A stretch of DNA of 35,766 bases from Burkholderiales bacterium (GCA_028868895.1 JAGWTP010000038.1:1-35766); one strand, 5' to 3'; shown: positions 15,917 to 25,518, counted from the stretch's first letter. Notes: generated from the letters alone by a model not told the origin. Numbers and translations are program-made.

Positions 15917-16699
15917 ATGGCCATCGACGAGAAGCCTGACGAACTCGCGGGCACCGAGCAGCCATTTGTCTCGCACCTGATCGAGTTGCGCGACCGGCTG
16001 ATCCGCTCCTGCATTGCGGTGCTCGTGTGCTTCGCCGTGCTGATGATCTGGCCCGGTTCGGCGCGCATGTACGACCTGCTCGCGCAACCGCTGGTGGCGC
16101 ACCTGCCCAAGGGCGGCATGCTGATCGCCACCAGCGTGATCTCGCCGTTCATGGTGCCACTCAAGATCACGCTGATGGCCGCATTCCTGCTGGCGCTGCC
16201 GGTCGTGCTGTACCAGGTGTGGGCGTTCGTCGCGCCGGGCTTGTATGCCCACGAGAAGAGGCTGGTGCTGCCGCTGGTCATTTCCAGCACCTTGCTGTTC
16301 TTCCTGGGTGTGGCGTTTTGCTATTTCTTCGTTTTCGGCCGGGTCTTCACGTTCATCCAGAGCTTCGCGCCGAAGAGCGTTTCGGCGATGCCCGACATCG
16401 AGGCCTACCTCAGCTTCGTGCTGACGATGTTCATCGCATTCGGGACCGCGTTCGAGGTGCCGGTCGTGGTCGTCGTGCTCGCTCGCGTCGGCCTGGTGAG
16501 TGTCGAGAAGCTGAAGGAATTTCGCGCCTACTTCGTGGTGCTGGCGTTCATCATCGCCGCGGTGCTGACGCCGCCCGACGTGGTCTCGCAGCTGTCGCTG
16601 GCGATTCCGATGGTCGCGCTCTACGAAGTCGGCATCATCGCCGCACGGGTGTTCATCAAGTACACCCAGGCGCCGGCCGAAGACACGCCCGCGGCCTAG
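15917..16699 (+). CDS. tatC: Sec-independent translocase subunit TatC
   Basis: The 260-residue product has six transmembrane segments and the TatC signatures FVSHLIELRDRLIRS (signal-peptide binding site), PFMVPLKITLMAAFLLALPVVLYQVWAFVAPGL (split across the second and third helices) and FGTAFEVPVVVVVLARVG. It is the docking site for twin-arginine precursors. The gap to tatB is 6 bp. It ends 13 bp from the convergent protease gene. Likely clients in this window include the Rieske protein PetA. Confidence 0.95.
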   Translation: MAIDEKPDELAGTEQPFVSHLIELRDRLIRSCIAVLVCFAVLMIWPGSARMYDLLAQPLVAHLPKGGMLIATSVISPFMVPLKITLMAAFLLALPVVLYQVWAFVAPGLYAHEKRLVLPLVISSTLLFFLGVAFCYFFVFGRVFTFIQSFAPKSVSAMPDIEAYLSFVLTMFIAFGTAFEVPVVVVVLARVGLVSVEKLKEFRAYFVVLAFIIAAVLTPPDVVSQLSLAIPMVALYEVGIIAARVFIKYTQAPAEDTPAA

Positions 16700-16712
16700 C
16701 CGGGCGCCAACT

Positions 16713-17894
16713 TCACTCTTCGCGCTGCAGCGGCTCGCGCGCCTTCGGGCGCTGGCCGACGGTCACGCTCATGTCGAGCGCCGTGGCGCCGCGTTGCACA
16801 GCGATCACGGCGATCGTCCTGGGCTTCAACGCCGCCACCGCGTTCAGCAATTGCGTCGTGTTGGCCACCGGCTTGCCGGCCACCGCCACCACCACGTCGC
16901 CGGGGCGCAGGCCGCCGGCGCTGGCCGGGCCGTCCTGCAGCACGCCGGTGATCAGCACGCCTTGCCTGATCGGCAGGTTCAGCGTCTGCGCGATCTCGGG
17001 TGTGAGGTCGCGCTGCTCCACGCCGAGCCAGCCGCGCGTGACCTGGCCGTCCTTGATCAGCGCCTCCATCACCTGGCGCGCGGTGCTGACCGGAATCGCG
17101 AAGCCGATGCCCAGGCTGCCGCCGCTGCGCGAGTAGATCGCGGTGTTGATGCCCATCAGGTTGCCCACGGCGTCGACGAGCGCGCCGCCCGAATTGCCGG
17201 GGTTGATCGCGGCGTCGGTCTGAATGAAGTTCTCGAAGGTGTTGATGCCGAGTTCGCTGCGCCCGAGCGCGCTGACGATGCCCGAGGTGACGGTCTGGCC
17301 CACGCCGAACGGGTTGCCGATGGCCAGCACCACGTCGCCGACCTGCAGCTTGTCGGCGTCGCCGAAGCTGATCGCCGGCAGCCGGTCCAGGCCGATCTTG
17401 AGCACCGCCAGGTCCGACTCGGGGTCGGTGCCGACAAGCTTGGCACGGGCCTGGCGGCCATCGCTGAGCATGACCTCGATGTCGTCGGCGCCCTCGATCA
17501 CATGGTTGTTGGTGAGCAGGTAACCGGCGCCCGAGACGATCACGCCCGAGCCCAGGCCGACTTGCGGTTGCGTGGATTGCTGGCGCGAACGGTCACCGAA
17601 AAAGAACTGGAACAACGGATCCTCGCTGCGCGGGCTGCGCGCCGGCGCCTTGCTCGCGGTGATACTGACCACCGACGGCGAGGCCCGCCTGGCGGCGGCG
17701 CTGTAGCTCGTGACCGCGCCGCCCGGCAGCACGGCCGGCAGCGGCAGTGCCGGCGCAGTGGAAATCGAGACCGCGCCCGGCCCTGCTGCCGCGCCGCCGC
17801 GTTGCACCCACTGCGGCTTCAGGGTGGCGACGACGAACAGCACCGCCACTGCCACGGTGACGGCCTGCGAAAAGAGGAGCCAGGTTTTGCGCAT
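16713..17894 (-). CDS. DegS/HtrA-like trypsin-type periplasmic serine protease with one PDZ domain
   Basis: The 393-residue product has an N-terminal signal anchor (LLFSQAVTVAVAVLFVVATL), a linker, then a trypsin-like domain with the triad His in TNNHVIEG, Asp in DPESDLAVLKI and Ser in NPGNSGGALV. A single PDZ domain follows (GWLGVEQRDL… to the end). One PDZ plus an anchor is the DegS arrangement, so a role in envelope stress sensing is likely, by family. The start MRKTW (17894) is chosen because it gives the anchor; the frame is open to 18050 without useful sequence. It is divergent from the pdxA-family gene and convergent with tatC. Confidence 0.9.
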   Translation of the reverse strand: MRKTWLLFSQAVTVAVAVLFVVATLKPQWVQRGGAAAGPGAVSISTAPALPLPAVLPGGAVTSYSAAARRASPSVVSITASKAPARSPRSEDPLFQFFFGDRSRQQSTQPQVGLGSGVIVSGAGYLLTNNHVIEGADDIEVMLSDGRQARAKLVGTDPESDLAVLKIGLDRLPAISFGDADKLQVGDVVLAIGNPFGVGQTVTSGIVSALGRSELGINTFENFIQTDAAINPGNSGGALVDAVGNLMGINTAIYSRSGGSLGIGFAIPVSTARQVMEALIKDGQVTRGWLGVEQRDLTPEIAQTLNLPIRQGVLITGVLQDGPASAGGLRPGDVVVAVAGKPVANTTQLLNAVAALKPRTIAVIAVQRGATALDMSVTVGQRPKAREPLQREE

Positions 17895-18029
17895 GAAAGT
17901 CGGGATGAGGGTGCGAGGCACGGCGTCGGAAGGCTGCGCGCGCGGCCGGCGGCGCCGATCCGGTGAATTATCGGTGAACGCCGCCGCAGGCAAGGCAGCG
18001 CGCCGGCGCGGCGCGCCGCATTCGCGACA

Positions 18030-19070
18030 ATGCGAACCATGGCCGACCAACCTCTACAACGACCGGTGGCGCTGACTATGGGCGACGCCTGCGGCATCGG
18101 CCCGGAGATCATCGCCCGTCTGTTTCGCGACCCGCGCAGTGCCGGCTGTGTCGTGCTCGGCGATGTCGAGGTGATGCGCCGCGCCGCCGGCTTCATCGGT
18201 GGAATGCTGGCCGTCGCACGCGTCGACAGCCCCGCCGATGCGCTGCGCGCACCGCCGAACTGCGTGCCGGTGTTGCAGGTCGAGGGTCTGCCGGCCGATC
18301 TGCTGGCCGCAGCGCCGGGCCACGTCGATGCGCGCGCCGGCGCCGCGGCGGCGGCCTGCATCGCGCGCGCGGTCGAATTGGCGCTGGCGGGCGAGATCGC
18401 CGCCCTTGTCACCGCGCCGCTCCACAAGGAGGCGCTGGCCGCGGCCGGCGTGGGCTACCCGGGCCACACCGAGATGCTGCAGGCGTTGTGCGCGCCGGGC
18501 CGCGAGCCACCCCCGGTGCGCATGATGCTGGCCAACGACGAGTTGCGCACGGTGCTGGTGACGATCCACCTGTCGCTGCGCCGCGCGATCGACGCGGTGA
18601 CCTTCGACGCGGTGCTGCAGACGATCCGCATCGCCCAGCGCAGCGCGCTGGCGTGGGGACTGCGCGCGCCGCGCATCGCGGTGGCGGGGCTGAACCCGCA
18701 TGCCGGCGAGGGTGGCCTGTTCGGCGATGAAGAGGCCCGCATCATCGGCCCGGCGGTTGCGGCGGCGCACGCCGAAGGCATCGATGCGCGCGGCCCGTTC
18801 GCGCCCGACACGGTGTTCATGCGCGCGCGCGATGCAGCCGGTCATCCGGGCGAGTTCGACATCGTGATCGCGATGACCCACGACCACGGCCTGATCCCGG
18901 TCAAGTACCTCGGCGTGGCGCATGGCGTGAACGTCACGCTCGGTCTGCCGTTCGTGCGCACCAGCCCCGACCACGGCACCGCGTTCGACATCGCTGGCAC
19001 CGGCCGCGCCGATCCGAGCAGTCTGTTCGCGGCCCTGCGCATGGCGCGCCAACTCACCGCGCAGGCCTGA
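18030..19070 (+). CDS. pdxA: PdxA-family 4-phosphate dehydrogenase (4-hydroxythreonine-type)
   Basis: The 346-residue product has the PdxA framework: LTMGDACGIGPEI, APLHKEAL, GHTEMLQ, HLSLRRAI (metal histidine), GLNPHAGEGG, HDHGLIPVK (metal histidine) and LGLPFVRTSPDHGTAFDIAG. Known: PdxA oxidises 4-phosphohydroxy-threonine in vitamin B6 synthesis; close paralogues (PdxA2) act on four-carbon sugar-acid phosphates. Details lean towards the paralogue: DACG instead of DPAG, HDHG instead of HDQG, and IPVKYLG, with no rsmA or surA neighbour in the window. The symbol is therefore tentative. An alternative start is the ATG at 18039. It is convergent with DUF1631 with a 5-bp gap. Confidence 0.85.
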   Translation: MRTMADQPLQRPVALTMGDACGIGPEIIARLFRDPRSAGCVVLGDVEVMRRAAGFIGGMLAVARVDSPADALRAPPNCVPVLQVEGLPADLLAAAPGHVDARAGAAAAACIARAVELALAGEIAALVTAPLHKEALAAAGVGYPGHTEMLQALCAPGREPPPVRMMLANDELRTVLVTIHLSLRRAIDAVTFDAVLQTIRIAQRSALAWGLRAPRIAVAGLNPHAGEGGLFGDEEARIIGPAVAAAHAEGIDARGPFAPDTVFMRARDAAGHPGEFDIVIAMTHDHGLIPVKYLGVAHGVNVTLGLPFVRTSPDHGTAFDIAGTGRADPSSLFAALRMARQLTAQA

Positions 19071-19075
19071 TCGGT

Positions 19076-21637
19076 TCAGCTGCGCGTGGGTGTGCCCAGC
19101 GCCGCCAGCTGCTTGCGCGCGCGTTGGGTGGCGCGCTCCATCAGGTAGGCGCTTTCGACCGCGCGCATGCGGCCGGTCTCGCACATGCGGGCAAGCATGC
19201 GCGCGGTCATCGAGATCGTCTCCTGGTGCTTCTTGCCGCAGGTGAAGACGAAGAAGCTGCGGCCGGCACTGACGTGCGACAGGCGCACCTTCTGCCACTC
19301 GTCCTTCATGTGCATCTGGTAGGCGAAGCCGAGCTTGATGTGGTCGAACAACTGCGGCCCGCGCGAAGGCTCGGCCGGGTCGGCGTGCGACAGGCTGAGG
19401 TCGACGTCGATGCCCTTGAGCGCGATCGCGGCCGTGTCGCCGTTGCCGGTGGGGGTGGCGCCGGCGTCGGTGCCGGCGGCGATTTCGTCGCCCAGATCGA
19501 TATCGACCGTGCCCGCCCAGTCGACCGCGCTTTCGGTCACCAGGCCGACGCGCTGCACCTCTTCGGCCGAGAAACGGCGGGCGAGCACTTCGGGTTCGAC
19601 CTCGGGGACCGGGTCGGCCGCCGACAGCGCATCGGAGCCGGGAACCGGCAGGCCGAAGATGGCTTCGAGCTGCTTGACCATCATGTTGTGGTCGAGTTCC
19701 GACTGCGCCTGGCCCTTCAGCGATTCAGCGTGCGCGGGCAGCAGCTTGGCGAAGAACTCGCGCTGCGCCGCGTCGGGCCAGCCGATCAGCGCGAGGCCCT
19801 CGTTGAGGTCCTTCATCAGCGGCGGCAGCTGCATCAGGAACTTCTTGCGCAGCGCCGGTGAGCCTTTGGGTTGCACGCTCATCACCAGGTCGCGGCCGAC
19901 CCGCCGGTAGCGCTTGGCGCGGTCGGAACCGGGCCCGTCGCGGCTGACCGCCAGCACCATCGCCTGGCTCCAGACCTGCGGCAGGAATTCGCGCAGATAC
20001 GGTGGCAAGTCCAGCGGCGCCAGCGCGCTTTGCAGTTGCAGCATGTAGCGCTGCTGCAGGCGCAGTTCGGTCTCCTTGCTGGCGAGCGTACCGGCCGCGC
20101 CCTGTTGCCGAGCCTGGTCGTCGGTCTGGTCGGCGATGAAGCTTTCGAGTGCCGCGAGCTTGCTGGTGTAGATCTCGATCTGGTCGAAGTCGCCCTCGAC
20201 GATCTCCTGCACCAGCGCGCGCACGCGGTCGAGAAAGTGCTTGCCCGGGCCGTCGTCGAAATCGTCGAAGGCGCACGCCAGCGAGGCGATGCGGTTGACG
20301 AAGCGGCGCACCGGGTGGCGGCGCGACGAGAAGAAGCTCTGGTCGGTGAGCGCGACGCGCAGCACCGGCAACTGCAACCGCGCGATCTGGCGCGCCATCT
20401 GCGGCGGCACCCGCGAATCGGACAGGATCTGGTCGAACAGACTGCCGACCACGTCGATCACCATGTGGTCGAGCTTGCCGCCCGAGGCCTGCATCAGCTC
20501 TTCGCGATGCGCGCGGATCAGGTTCACCGCCATCAGGCCGGTGAGACCGTCGGCGGTATACGGCAGGGCGCCACCGGCGCTTGCGCCAGCGCCGGAGATC
20601 GACGCTCCGGCCGGCAGGTGCTCGGGCGCACCGGCCGGGCCCGTCGACAAGCGTCCCGACGCGCTCGCGCCACGGGTCTGTGCGTCGAACTCGCCCGGGC
20701 GGCTTGCGACAGCGGTGAGGTGGCGCAACAGTGCCATCAGTTGCGCGTCGGCCTGGCTGGCCGACAGACCGGAGCGCGAGCTCGGGCCGAAGCGCGTGGC
20801 AGCGCCGCCGGGCGGGTAGGCGGCCGAGCCGCCGAGCGCCGCGGCCGCACTACCGCGCAGCGGGCGCTGGCCGTAGCCGCCGTGGTCGGCGCCGGCGCCC
20901 GAGGGCAGCGTGTCGAAGTCGCCGCTCTGGCTGCGAGTGCCGCTCAACGTGGCATACGCCGAATTCACGCCGGACAGTTGGTTGCCGGGACCCTCGACCT
21001 GGCGCACCGTCAGCACCACCGGTTTCACGCCGTGGTTCTGCAGGCCGCGCAGGATCTGCAGGTAGCACTCGGGCATGGCCTTGGCCATCGCGCTGCCGAG
21101 TTCGCGGGCCAGCAGCTTGCGCGACTCGGGCTGATTCGACACCGCCTCGATCGCGCGGTACAGCGCGGCGCCGAGCACTTCGGCGCGCAGCGGGTTGCGG
21201 TCCTGGTCGGCGCGGCCGATCTGCAGCAGCGAGCCCATGTAGGCCGCCAGCTCGCGCAGTTCGGATTCGCAGGCGTGCGAGATCTGCTGGCCGATGCGGT
21301 CGGAGTACATGCGCTCCTCCATCTCGTTGTCGTCAACGAGGCTGAGCGTCTGCCAATCGGCCACCGCAAGAGTTCGCTTGTGCTCCTCGCGCGGCGCCAG
21401 CTCCTGGCCGATGCGTTCGGCCAGTTCGTCGGCGAACACCCGGTGAAGCACGCCGATGTTGCGGCGCAGCTCGAATTGCGACGAGATCAGCAAGTCGCGC
21501 TCGGTGATGCGCCCGCTCGTCTGAGCGACGGCACCGAGCTGGTCCGAGACGCGGCCGGCCACCGCCGTCAGGGTCACCCGGATCTGGTTCGTGGCCGCGT
21601 CGAGCGCGGCGTGCAATCGTGGTTCGGTCGGGGTCAT
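19076..21637 (-). CDS. DUF1631 family protein
   Basis: The 853-residue product fits DUF1631, long cytoplasmic proteins of beta- and gammaproteobacteria. It is largely helical. Around residues 250–345 lies a Gly/Ala/Ser-rich stretch that is probably disordered. The middle contains RHPVRRFVNRIASLACAF, and the C-terminus has KLGFAYQMHMKDEWQKVRLSHVSAGRSFFVFT, a beta-rich segment that may resemble a PilZ-like barrel; this is only an impression. No signal peptide or membrane segment was seen. Function is unknown. It lies 164 bp downstream of mscL on the same strand and is convergent with the pdxA-family gene. Confidence 0.85.
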   Translation of the reverse strand: MTPTEPRLHAALDAATNQIRVTLTAVAGRVSDQLGAVAQTSGRITERDLLISSQFELRRNIGVLHRVFADELAERIGQELAPREEHKRTLAVADWQTLSLVDDNEMEERMYSDRIGQQISHACESELRELAAYMGSLLQIGRADQDRNPLRAEVLGAALYRAIEAVSNQPESRKLLARELGSAMAKAMPECYLQILRGLQNHGVKPVVLTVRQVEGPGNQLSGVNSAYATLSGTRSQSGDFDTLPSGAGADHGGYGQRPLRGSAAAALGGSAAYPPGGAATRFGPSSRSGLSASQADAQLMALLRHLTAVASRPGEFDAQTRGASASGRLSTGPAGAPEHLPAGASISGAGASAGGALPYTADGLTGLMAVNLIRAHREELMQASGGKLDHMVIDVVGSLFDQILSDSRVPPQMARQIARLQLPVLRVALTDQSFFSSRRHPVRRFVNRIASLACAFDDFDDGPGKHFLDRVRALVQEIVEGDFDQIEIYTSKLAALESFIADQTDDQARQQGAAGTLASKETELRLQQRYMLQLQSALAPLDLPPYLREFLPQVWSQAMVLAVSRDGPGSDRAKRYRRVGRDLVMSVQPKGSPALRKKFLMQLPPLMKDLNEGLALIGWPDAAQREFFAKLLPAHAESLKGQAQSELDHNMMVKQLEAIFGLPVPGSDALSAADPVPEVEPEVLARRFSAEEVQRVGLVTESAVDWAGTVDIDLGDEIAAGTDAGATPTGNGDTAAIALKGIDVDLSLSHADPAEPSRGPQLFDHIKLGFAYQMHMKDEWQKVRLSHVSAGRSFFVFTCGKKHQETISMTARMLARMCETGRMRAVESAYLMERATQRARKQLAALGTPTRS

Positions 21638-21801
21638 CTCGAGCTGAATTGCGCTGCACCGCCAGCGCCGGCGCCGTCAGCGCCAGCCTGGCCTCAGGCG
21701 CACAAGTATGGGCCCAAATCCGACGGCCAACGGCGGTGCGATTTCGCCGATCTCCGCATGGCCGCGCCCATAACGGCGGCCCACGGTTTACCGAACGGGC
21801 G

Positions 21802-22230
21802 CTACTTCTTCAGCGCGTCGCGAATCTCGCGCAGCAGTACCACGTCTTCGGGCGTCGCGGCGGGCGCGGGCGGTGGCGCGGCCCGCTTGAGACGGTTGAT
21901 CTGGCGCACCATCAGAAAGATGATGAACGCCAGGATAATGAAATTGATCGCCACGGTGATGAAGTTGCCGTAGGCGAACAGGGGCACGCCGGCCTTGGTC
22001 AGGTCCGCGTAGGTCATCGCGCCCTTGTAGTCGGCCGGTGGCTTCGACAGCATGATGAAGTAGCTGGAAAAATCCAGCCCGCCGAAAATCTTGCCGACGA
22101 CCGGCATGATCAGGTCCTTGACGATCGAGTCGACGATCTTGCCGAACGCCGCGCCGATGATGACGCCGACCGCGAGGTCGACGACATTGCCCTTCATCGC
22201 GAATTCCTTGAACTCGGTTGCAAAACTCAT
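21802..22230 (-). CDS. mscL: Large-conductance mechanosensitive channel
   Basis: The 142-residue product starts [23 protein letters not shown] (ATG at 22230), the standard MscL N-terminal helix and first pore helix with [13 protein letters not shown] periplasmic loop ([15 protein letters not shown]) follows, then a second helix ([22 protein letters not shown]) and a cytoplasmic bundle ending EIRDALKK. It opens under membrane tension to release solutes during osmotic downshock. Length is normal. The long upstream open frame (to 22749) is not coding. Confidence 0.96.
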   Translation of the reverse strand: MSFATEFKEFAMKGNVVDLAVGVIIGAAFGKIVDSIVKDLIMPVVGKIFGGLDFSSYFIMLSKPPADYKGAMTYADLTKAGVPLFAYGNFITVAINFIILAFIIFLMVRQINRLKRAAPPPAPAATPEDVVLLREIRDALKK

Positions 22231-22492
22231 GGTTCTCACTCCTGCCTTGTTGTTGGTGCGACGCGCGGATTGGCCTGCGTCGCGGCGCAGTATTGCCCAG
22301 GCGGCGGCGAATTCAAGCAGCGCTTTGTGACCGGGTGTCGGTGTTCGCGTTGCGATCCGCCGCTGTCGCATTCGGGTCGCATGCAGCGTCGGCATTTCAC
22401 GGCCGCAGTTGCGGTGCGCGAGCGAGAAACCCCCTGGAGCGTCCGCTAGAATCACGGGTTGACCCTGACTGAAGCCTAGTTCGAGGAACCCT
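22231..22492. promoter_or_regulatory. mscL/petA divergent intergenic region
   Basis: These 262 bp separate mscL (minus) from the bc1 operon (plus). TAGAAT at 22447–22452, 41 bp before the petA ATG, is the best -10 candidate for petABC. No clear -35 box, terminator or RNA gene was seen. GAGGA at 22480–22484 is the petA ribosome-binding site. Confidence 0.4.
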
Positions 22493-23092
22493 ATGAGTGA
22501 CCAGAAGATCGACAGCGGCAAACGCACCTGGATCATCGCCTCCGGTTGCGCCGGCGTCGTGGGAACCGCCGCTGCCGCGATCCCGTTTGTCAGCAGCTTC
22601 GAGCCTTCGGAGCGCGCGCGCGCCGAGGGCGGCCCCGTCGAAGTCGATGTCAGCGCCCTCAAGCCCGGCGAGAAGATGACGGTCAAATGGCGCGGCAAGC
22701 CGGTCTGGCTGATCAAGCGCACACCCGAACAACTGGCCGAACTGCCCAAGGTCGACGCCGAACTCGCCGATCCGAAATCGCTGCGAAAGCCCGATGAACT
22801 GACTCCGGTCTACGCTCGCAACGAATACCGCTCGCGCAAGCCCGACCTGCTGGTCGTGGTCGGCATCTGCACCCACCTCGGCTGCTCGCCGGGCGACAAG
22901 TTCGTACCCGGCCCGCAGCCGTCGCTGCCCAACGACTGGCCGGGCGGTTTCTTGTGCCCCTGCCATGGCTCGACCTTCGACATGGCCGGCCGCGTATTCA
23001 AGGACAAGCCCGCGCCCGACAACCTCGAAGTGCCGCCGTACATGTACCTGACGGACAGCCGCCTGGTCATCGGCGACGACAAGAAGGCCTGA
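22493..23092 (+). CDS. petA: Ubiquinol–cytochrome c reductase iron-sulfur (Rieske) subunit
   Basis: The 199-residue product has one N-terminal helix ([20 protein letters not shown]) that anchors it, then the Rieske domain with both cluster motifs CTHLGC and CPCHGS. It passes electrons from quinol to cytochrome c1 in complex III. The export signal reads GKRTW: Lys-Arg replaces the usual twin arginine. Tat export is still plausible, since one substitution is tolerated in some Rieske proteins, and tatABC lies in this window. It is the first gene of petABC. Confidence 0.96.
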   Translation: MSDQKIDSGKRTWIIASGCAGVVGTAAAAIPFVSSFEPSERARAEGGPVEVDVSALKPGEKMTVKWRGKPVWLIKRTPEQLAELPKVDAELADPKSLRKPDELTPVYARNEYRSRKPDLLVVVGICTHLGCSPGDKFVPGPQPSLPNDWPGGFLCPCHGSTFDMAGRVFKDKPAPDNLEVPPYMYLTDSRLVIGDDKKA

Positions 23093-23161
23093 GAGCCTGA
23101 GTTCGTTCTCGCGCAGTCACGAGTCCCGGCAACCCAGACGGCACCCCAGGAGTACCACCCC

Positions 23162-24562
23162 ATGGCCGAATACCACGAAGCCCCCGCCGACGCCACCGCG
23201 GGCCGCAAGCTGCTGAACTGGATCGACAACCGGTTCCCGCTGTCCAAGCTCTACAACGAGCACCTGGCGGAATACTACGCACCGAAGAACTTCAACTTCT
23301 GGTACGTGTTCGGTTCGCTCGCGCTGTTCGTGCTGGTGATCCAGATCGTGACGGGCATCTTCCTGACGATGAACTACAAGCCCGACGCGGGCATGGCCTT
23401 CGCGTCGGTCGAGTACATCATGCGCGATGTGCCGGGCGGCTGGATCATCCGCTACATGCATTCCACCGGTGCAAGCGCGTTCTTCATCGTCGTGTACCTG
23501 CACATGTTCCGCGGGCTGCTGTACGGCAGCTACCGCAAGCCGCGCGAGCTGGTCTGGATTTTCGGCTGCGGCATCTTCCTGTGCATGATGGCCGAGGCCT
23601 TCATGGGCTACCTGCTGCCGTGGGGCCAGATGAGCTACTGGGGGGCGCAGGTGATCGTGAACCTGTTCTCCGCGGTGCCGTTCATCGGCCCCGACCTGGC
23701 GCTGCTGATCCGAGGCGACTACGTGATCGGCGACGCCACCTTGAACCGCTTCTTCAGCTTCCACGTGATCGCGGTGCCGCTGGTGCTGCTGGGACTGGTG
23801 GTGGCGCACATCATCGCGTTGCACGAAGTCGGCTCCAACAACCCCGACGGCATCGAGATCAAGGCCAAGAAGGACGCCAAGGGCGTTCCGCTGGACGGCA
23901 TCCCGTTCCACCCGTTCTACACGGTGCACGACATCTACGCCGTCAGCGTGTTCCTGATGATCTACAGCGCGGTGCTGTTCTTCGCGCCGACCGGCGGCGG
24001 CTACTTCCTCGAGTTCAACAACTTCATCGAGGCCAACCCGCTGAAAACGCCGCTGCACATCGCGCCGGTCTGGTACTTCACGCCCTACTACTCGATGCTG
24101 CGCGCCACCACCGACGTGATGGTCAACGTGCTGTCGGGCATTGTCGGCATCGGCGCAGTGCTGGGCATCGTCAGGGGCGGCTTCGGCGCCAAGGGCAAAC
24201 TGGCACTGGCGGTCGGTGCGATCGTCGCGGTGGCCTTGCTCAAGACCTTCGATGCCAAGTTCTGGGGTGTGGTGGTGATGGGTGGCGCGGTCATCGTGCT
24301 GTTCTTCCTGCCTTGGCTCGACCGCAGCCTGGCCAAGTCGATCCGCTACCGTCCGGGCTGGCACCGAATCGTCTACGGCGTGTTCGTGGCGTTCTTCCTG
24401 GTGCTCGGCTACCTGGGAACGCAACCTCCGTCGGTCACCAGCAACTACATCTCGCAGCTCGGCACGTTGGTGTACTTCGGCTTCTTCCTGCTGATGCCGT
24501 GGTGGAGCCGCCTGGGCACGTTCAAGCCGGTGCCCGATCGCGTGATCTTCGCCGCCCACTGA
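23162..24562 (+). CDS. petB: Cytochrome b of the bc1 complex
   Basis: The 466-residue product has eight predicted membrane helices. Haem-ligand histidines lie in HSTGASAFFIVVYLHMFRG and, on the fourth helix, in FHVIAVPLVLLGLVVAHII. The Qo-site motif reads PVWY (in HIAPVWYFTPYYS), the form I associate with beta/gammaproteobacteria, instead of PEWY. It forms the quinol oxidation and quinone reduction sites. The AGGAG ribosome-binding site at about 23148–23152 is strong. The gap to petA is 69 bp and to petC 35 bp. Confidence 0.96.
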   Translation: MAEYHEAPADATAGRKLLNWIDNRFPLSKLYNEHLAEYYAPKNFNFWYVFGSLALFVLVIQIVTGIFLTMNYKPDAGMAFASVEYIMRDVPGGWIIRYMHSTGASAFFIVVYLHMFRGLLYGSYRKPRELVWIFGCGIFLCMMAEAFMGYLLPWGQMSYWGAQVIVNLFSAVPFIGPDLALLIRGDYVIGDATLNRFFSFHVIAVPLVLLGLVVAHIIALHEVGSNNPDGIEIKAKKDAKGVPLDGIPFHPFYTVHDIYAVSVFLMIYSAVLFFAPTGGGYFLEFNNFIEANPLKTPLHIAPVWYFTPYYSMLRATTDVMVNVLSGIVGIGAVLGIVRGGFGAKGKLALAVGAIVAVALLKTFDAKFWGVVVMGGAVIVLFFLPWLDRSLAKSIRYRPGWHRIVYGVFVAFFLVLGYLGTQPPSVTSNYISQLGTLVYFGFFLLMPWWSRLGTFKPVPDRVIFAAH

Positions 24563-24597
24563 AGCGCGCGCGCCTGCGCTGCCGGAGTACCAAGACC

Positions 24598-25377
24598 ATG
24601 AAGAAACTGTTTCTTTCCCTGTTCGTGACGTTCGCTCTCGCCTCGGGCCTGATCGCCAACGCCGCGGCCGAAGAAGGCTACGCCTGGGACAAGTTCCCGA
24701 CCGAGAAGCTTTCCGACACGGCCTCGTTGCAGCGCGGCGCCAAGTTGTTCGTCAACTACTGCCTGAACTGCCACTCGGCGGCCTACATGCGCTACAACCG
24801 GCTGCACGACATCGGCCTGACCGACGCGCAGATCAAGCAGAACCTGCTGTTCGCCACCGACAAGGTCGGCGACACGATGAAGGTGGCGCTCGACCCGAAA
24901 GATGCCAAGGAATGGCTCGGCGTGGCGCCCCCCGACCTGTCGCTGATCGCCCGTTCACGCGCCGAACTCGGCAAGGGCAGCGGCGCCGACTACCTCTACA
25001 CCTACCTGCGCACCTTCTACCGCGACGACACGCGCGCCACCGGCTGGAACAACCTTGCCTTCCCGGGCGTGGCCATGCCCAACGTGCTGTGGGAACTGCA
25101 AGGCCAGCGCACCGCCAAGTTCGTCGACGTCAAGGACCCCCACGACCCGGCCTTCATCGAGCACCGGTTCCAGCGCTTCGAGCAGGTTGCGCCGGGCAAG
25201 CTCGACGATCGCGGCTACGACGAAGCCGTTGGCGATCTGGTCGCCTACCTGCAGTGGATGGGCGAACCCGCTCAGGGCGAGCGCGTGCGCATCGGCGTGT
25301 GGGTGCTGCTGTTCCTGGGCGTGTTCACGGTGATCACGTGGCGCCTGAACGCGTCCTACTGGAAAGACGTGAAGTGA
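24598..25377 (+). CDS. petC: Cytochrome c1 of the bc1 complex
   Basis: The 259-residue product starts MKKLFLSLFV with a signal peptide cleaved near NAAAEEG. The haem motif is CLNCH, with an axial methionine likely in GVAMPNVLWE. A C-terminal helix (IGVWVLLFLGVFTVITW) anchors it in the membrane. It takes electrons from the Rieske centre and hands them to soluble cytochrome c. A GGAG ribosome-binding site precedes the ATG. A strong hairpin terminator follows. Confidence 0.96.
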   Translation: MKKLFLSLFVTFALASGLIANAAAEEGYAWDKFPTEKLSDTASLQRGAKLFVNYCLNCHSAAYMRYNRLHDIGLTDAQIKQNLLFATDKVGDTMKVALDPKDAKEWLGVAPPDLSLIARSRAELGKGSGADYLYTYLRTFYRDDTRATGWNNLAFPGVAMPNVLWELQGQRTAKFVDVKDPHDPAFIEHRFQRFEQVAPGKLDDRGYDEAVGDLVAYLQWMGEPAQGERVRIGVWVLLFLGVFTVITWRLNASYWKDVK

Positions 25378-25424
25378 CCTAGGTGTTCGCCCGCTGCCTG
25401 GCCGCCGTGGCAAGGGGCATCGCG

Positions 25425-25467
25425 CGCAGTGGAGGGCCGCTCCGGCCGACCACTGCGTTCTCATTTT
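25425..25467 (+). terminator. Rho-independent terminator after petABC
   Basis: An 8-bp stem, CGCAGTGG (25425–25432) with CCACTGCG (25450–25457), encloses a second 5-bp stem, GGCCG/CGGCC with a 3-nt loop (25435–25447). A T-rich tail (TTCTCATTTT, 25458–25467) follows. It lies 48 bp after petC and 52 bp before sspA, so it ends the bc1 transcript. Confidence 0.8.
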
Positions 25468-25518
25468 CTGAACCGCTGCCTCGCTGACCCGAGACCGCCC
25501 GACCAAGGATCCTCCGCC

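Noticed and set aside
24060-24100. PVWY instead of PEWY in cytochrome b as an active-site anomaly
   Set aside because: PVWY is, to my knowledge, a normal Qo-site variant in beta- and gammaproteobacteria.
23117-24559. A 480-codon minus-strand frame opposite petB
   Set aside because: It is the antisense of a clear cytochrome b, and is His/Glu/Arg-rich without recognisable domains.
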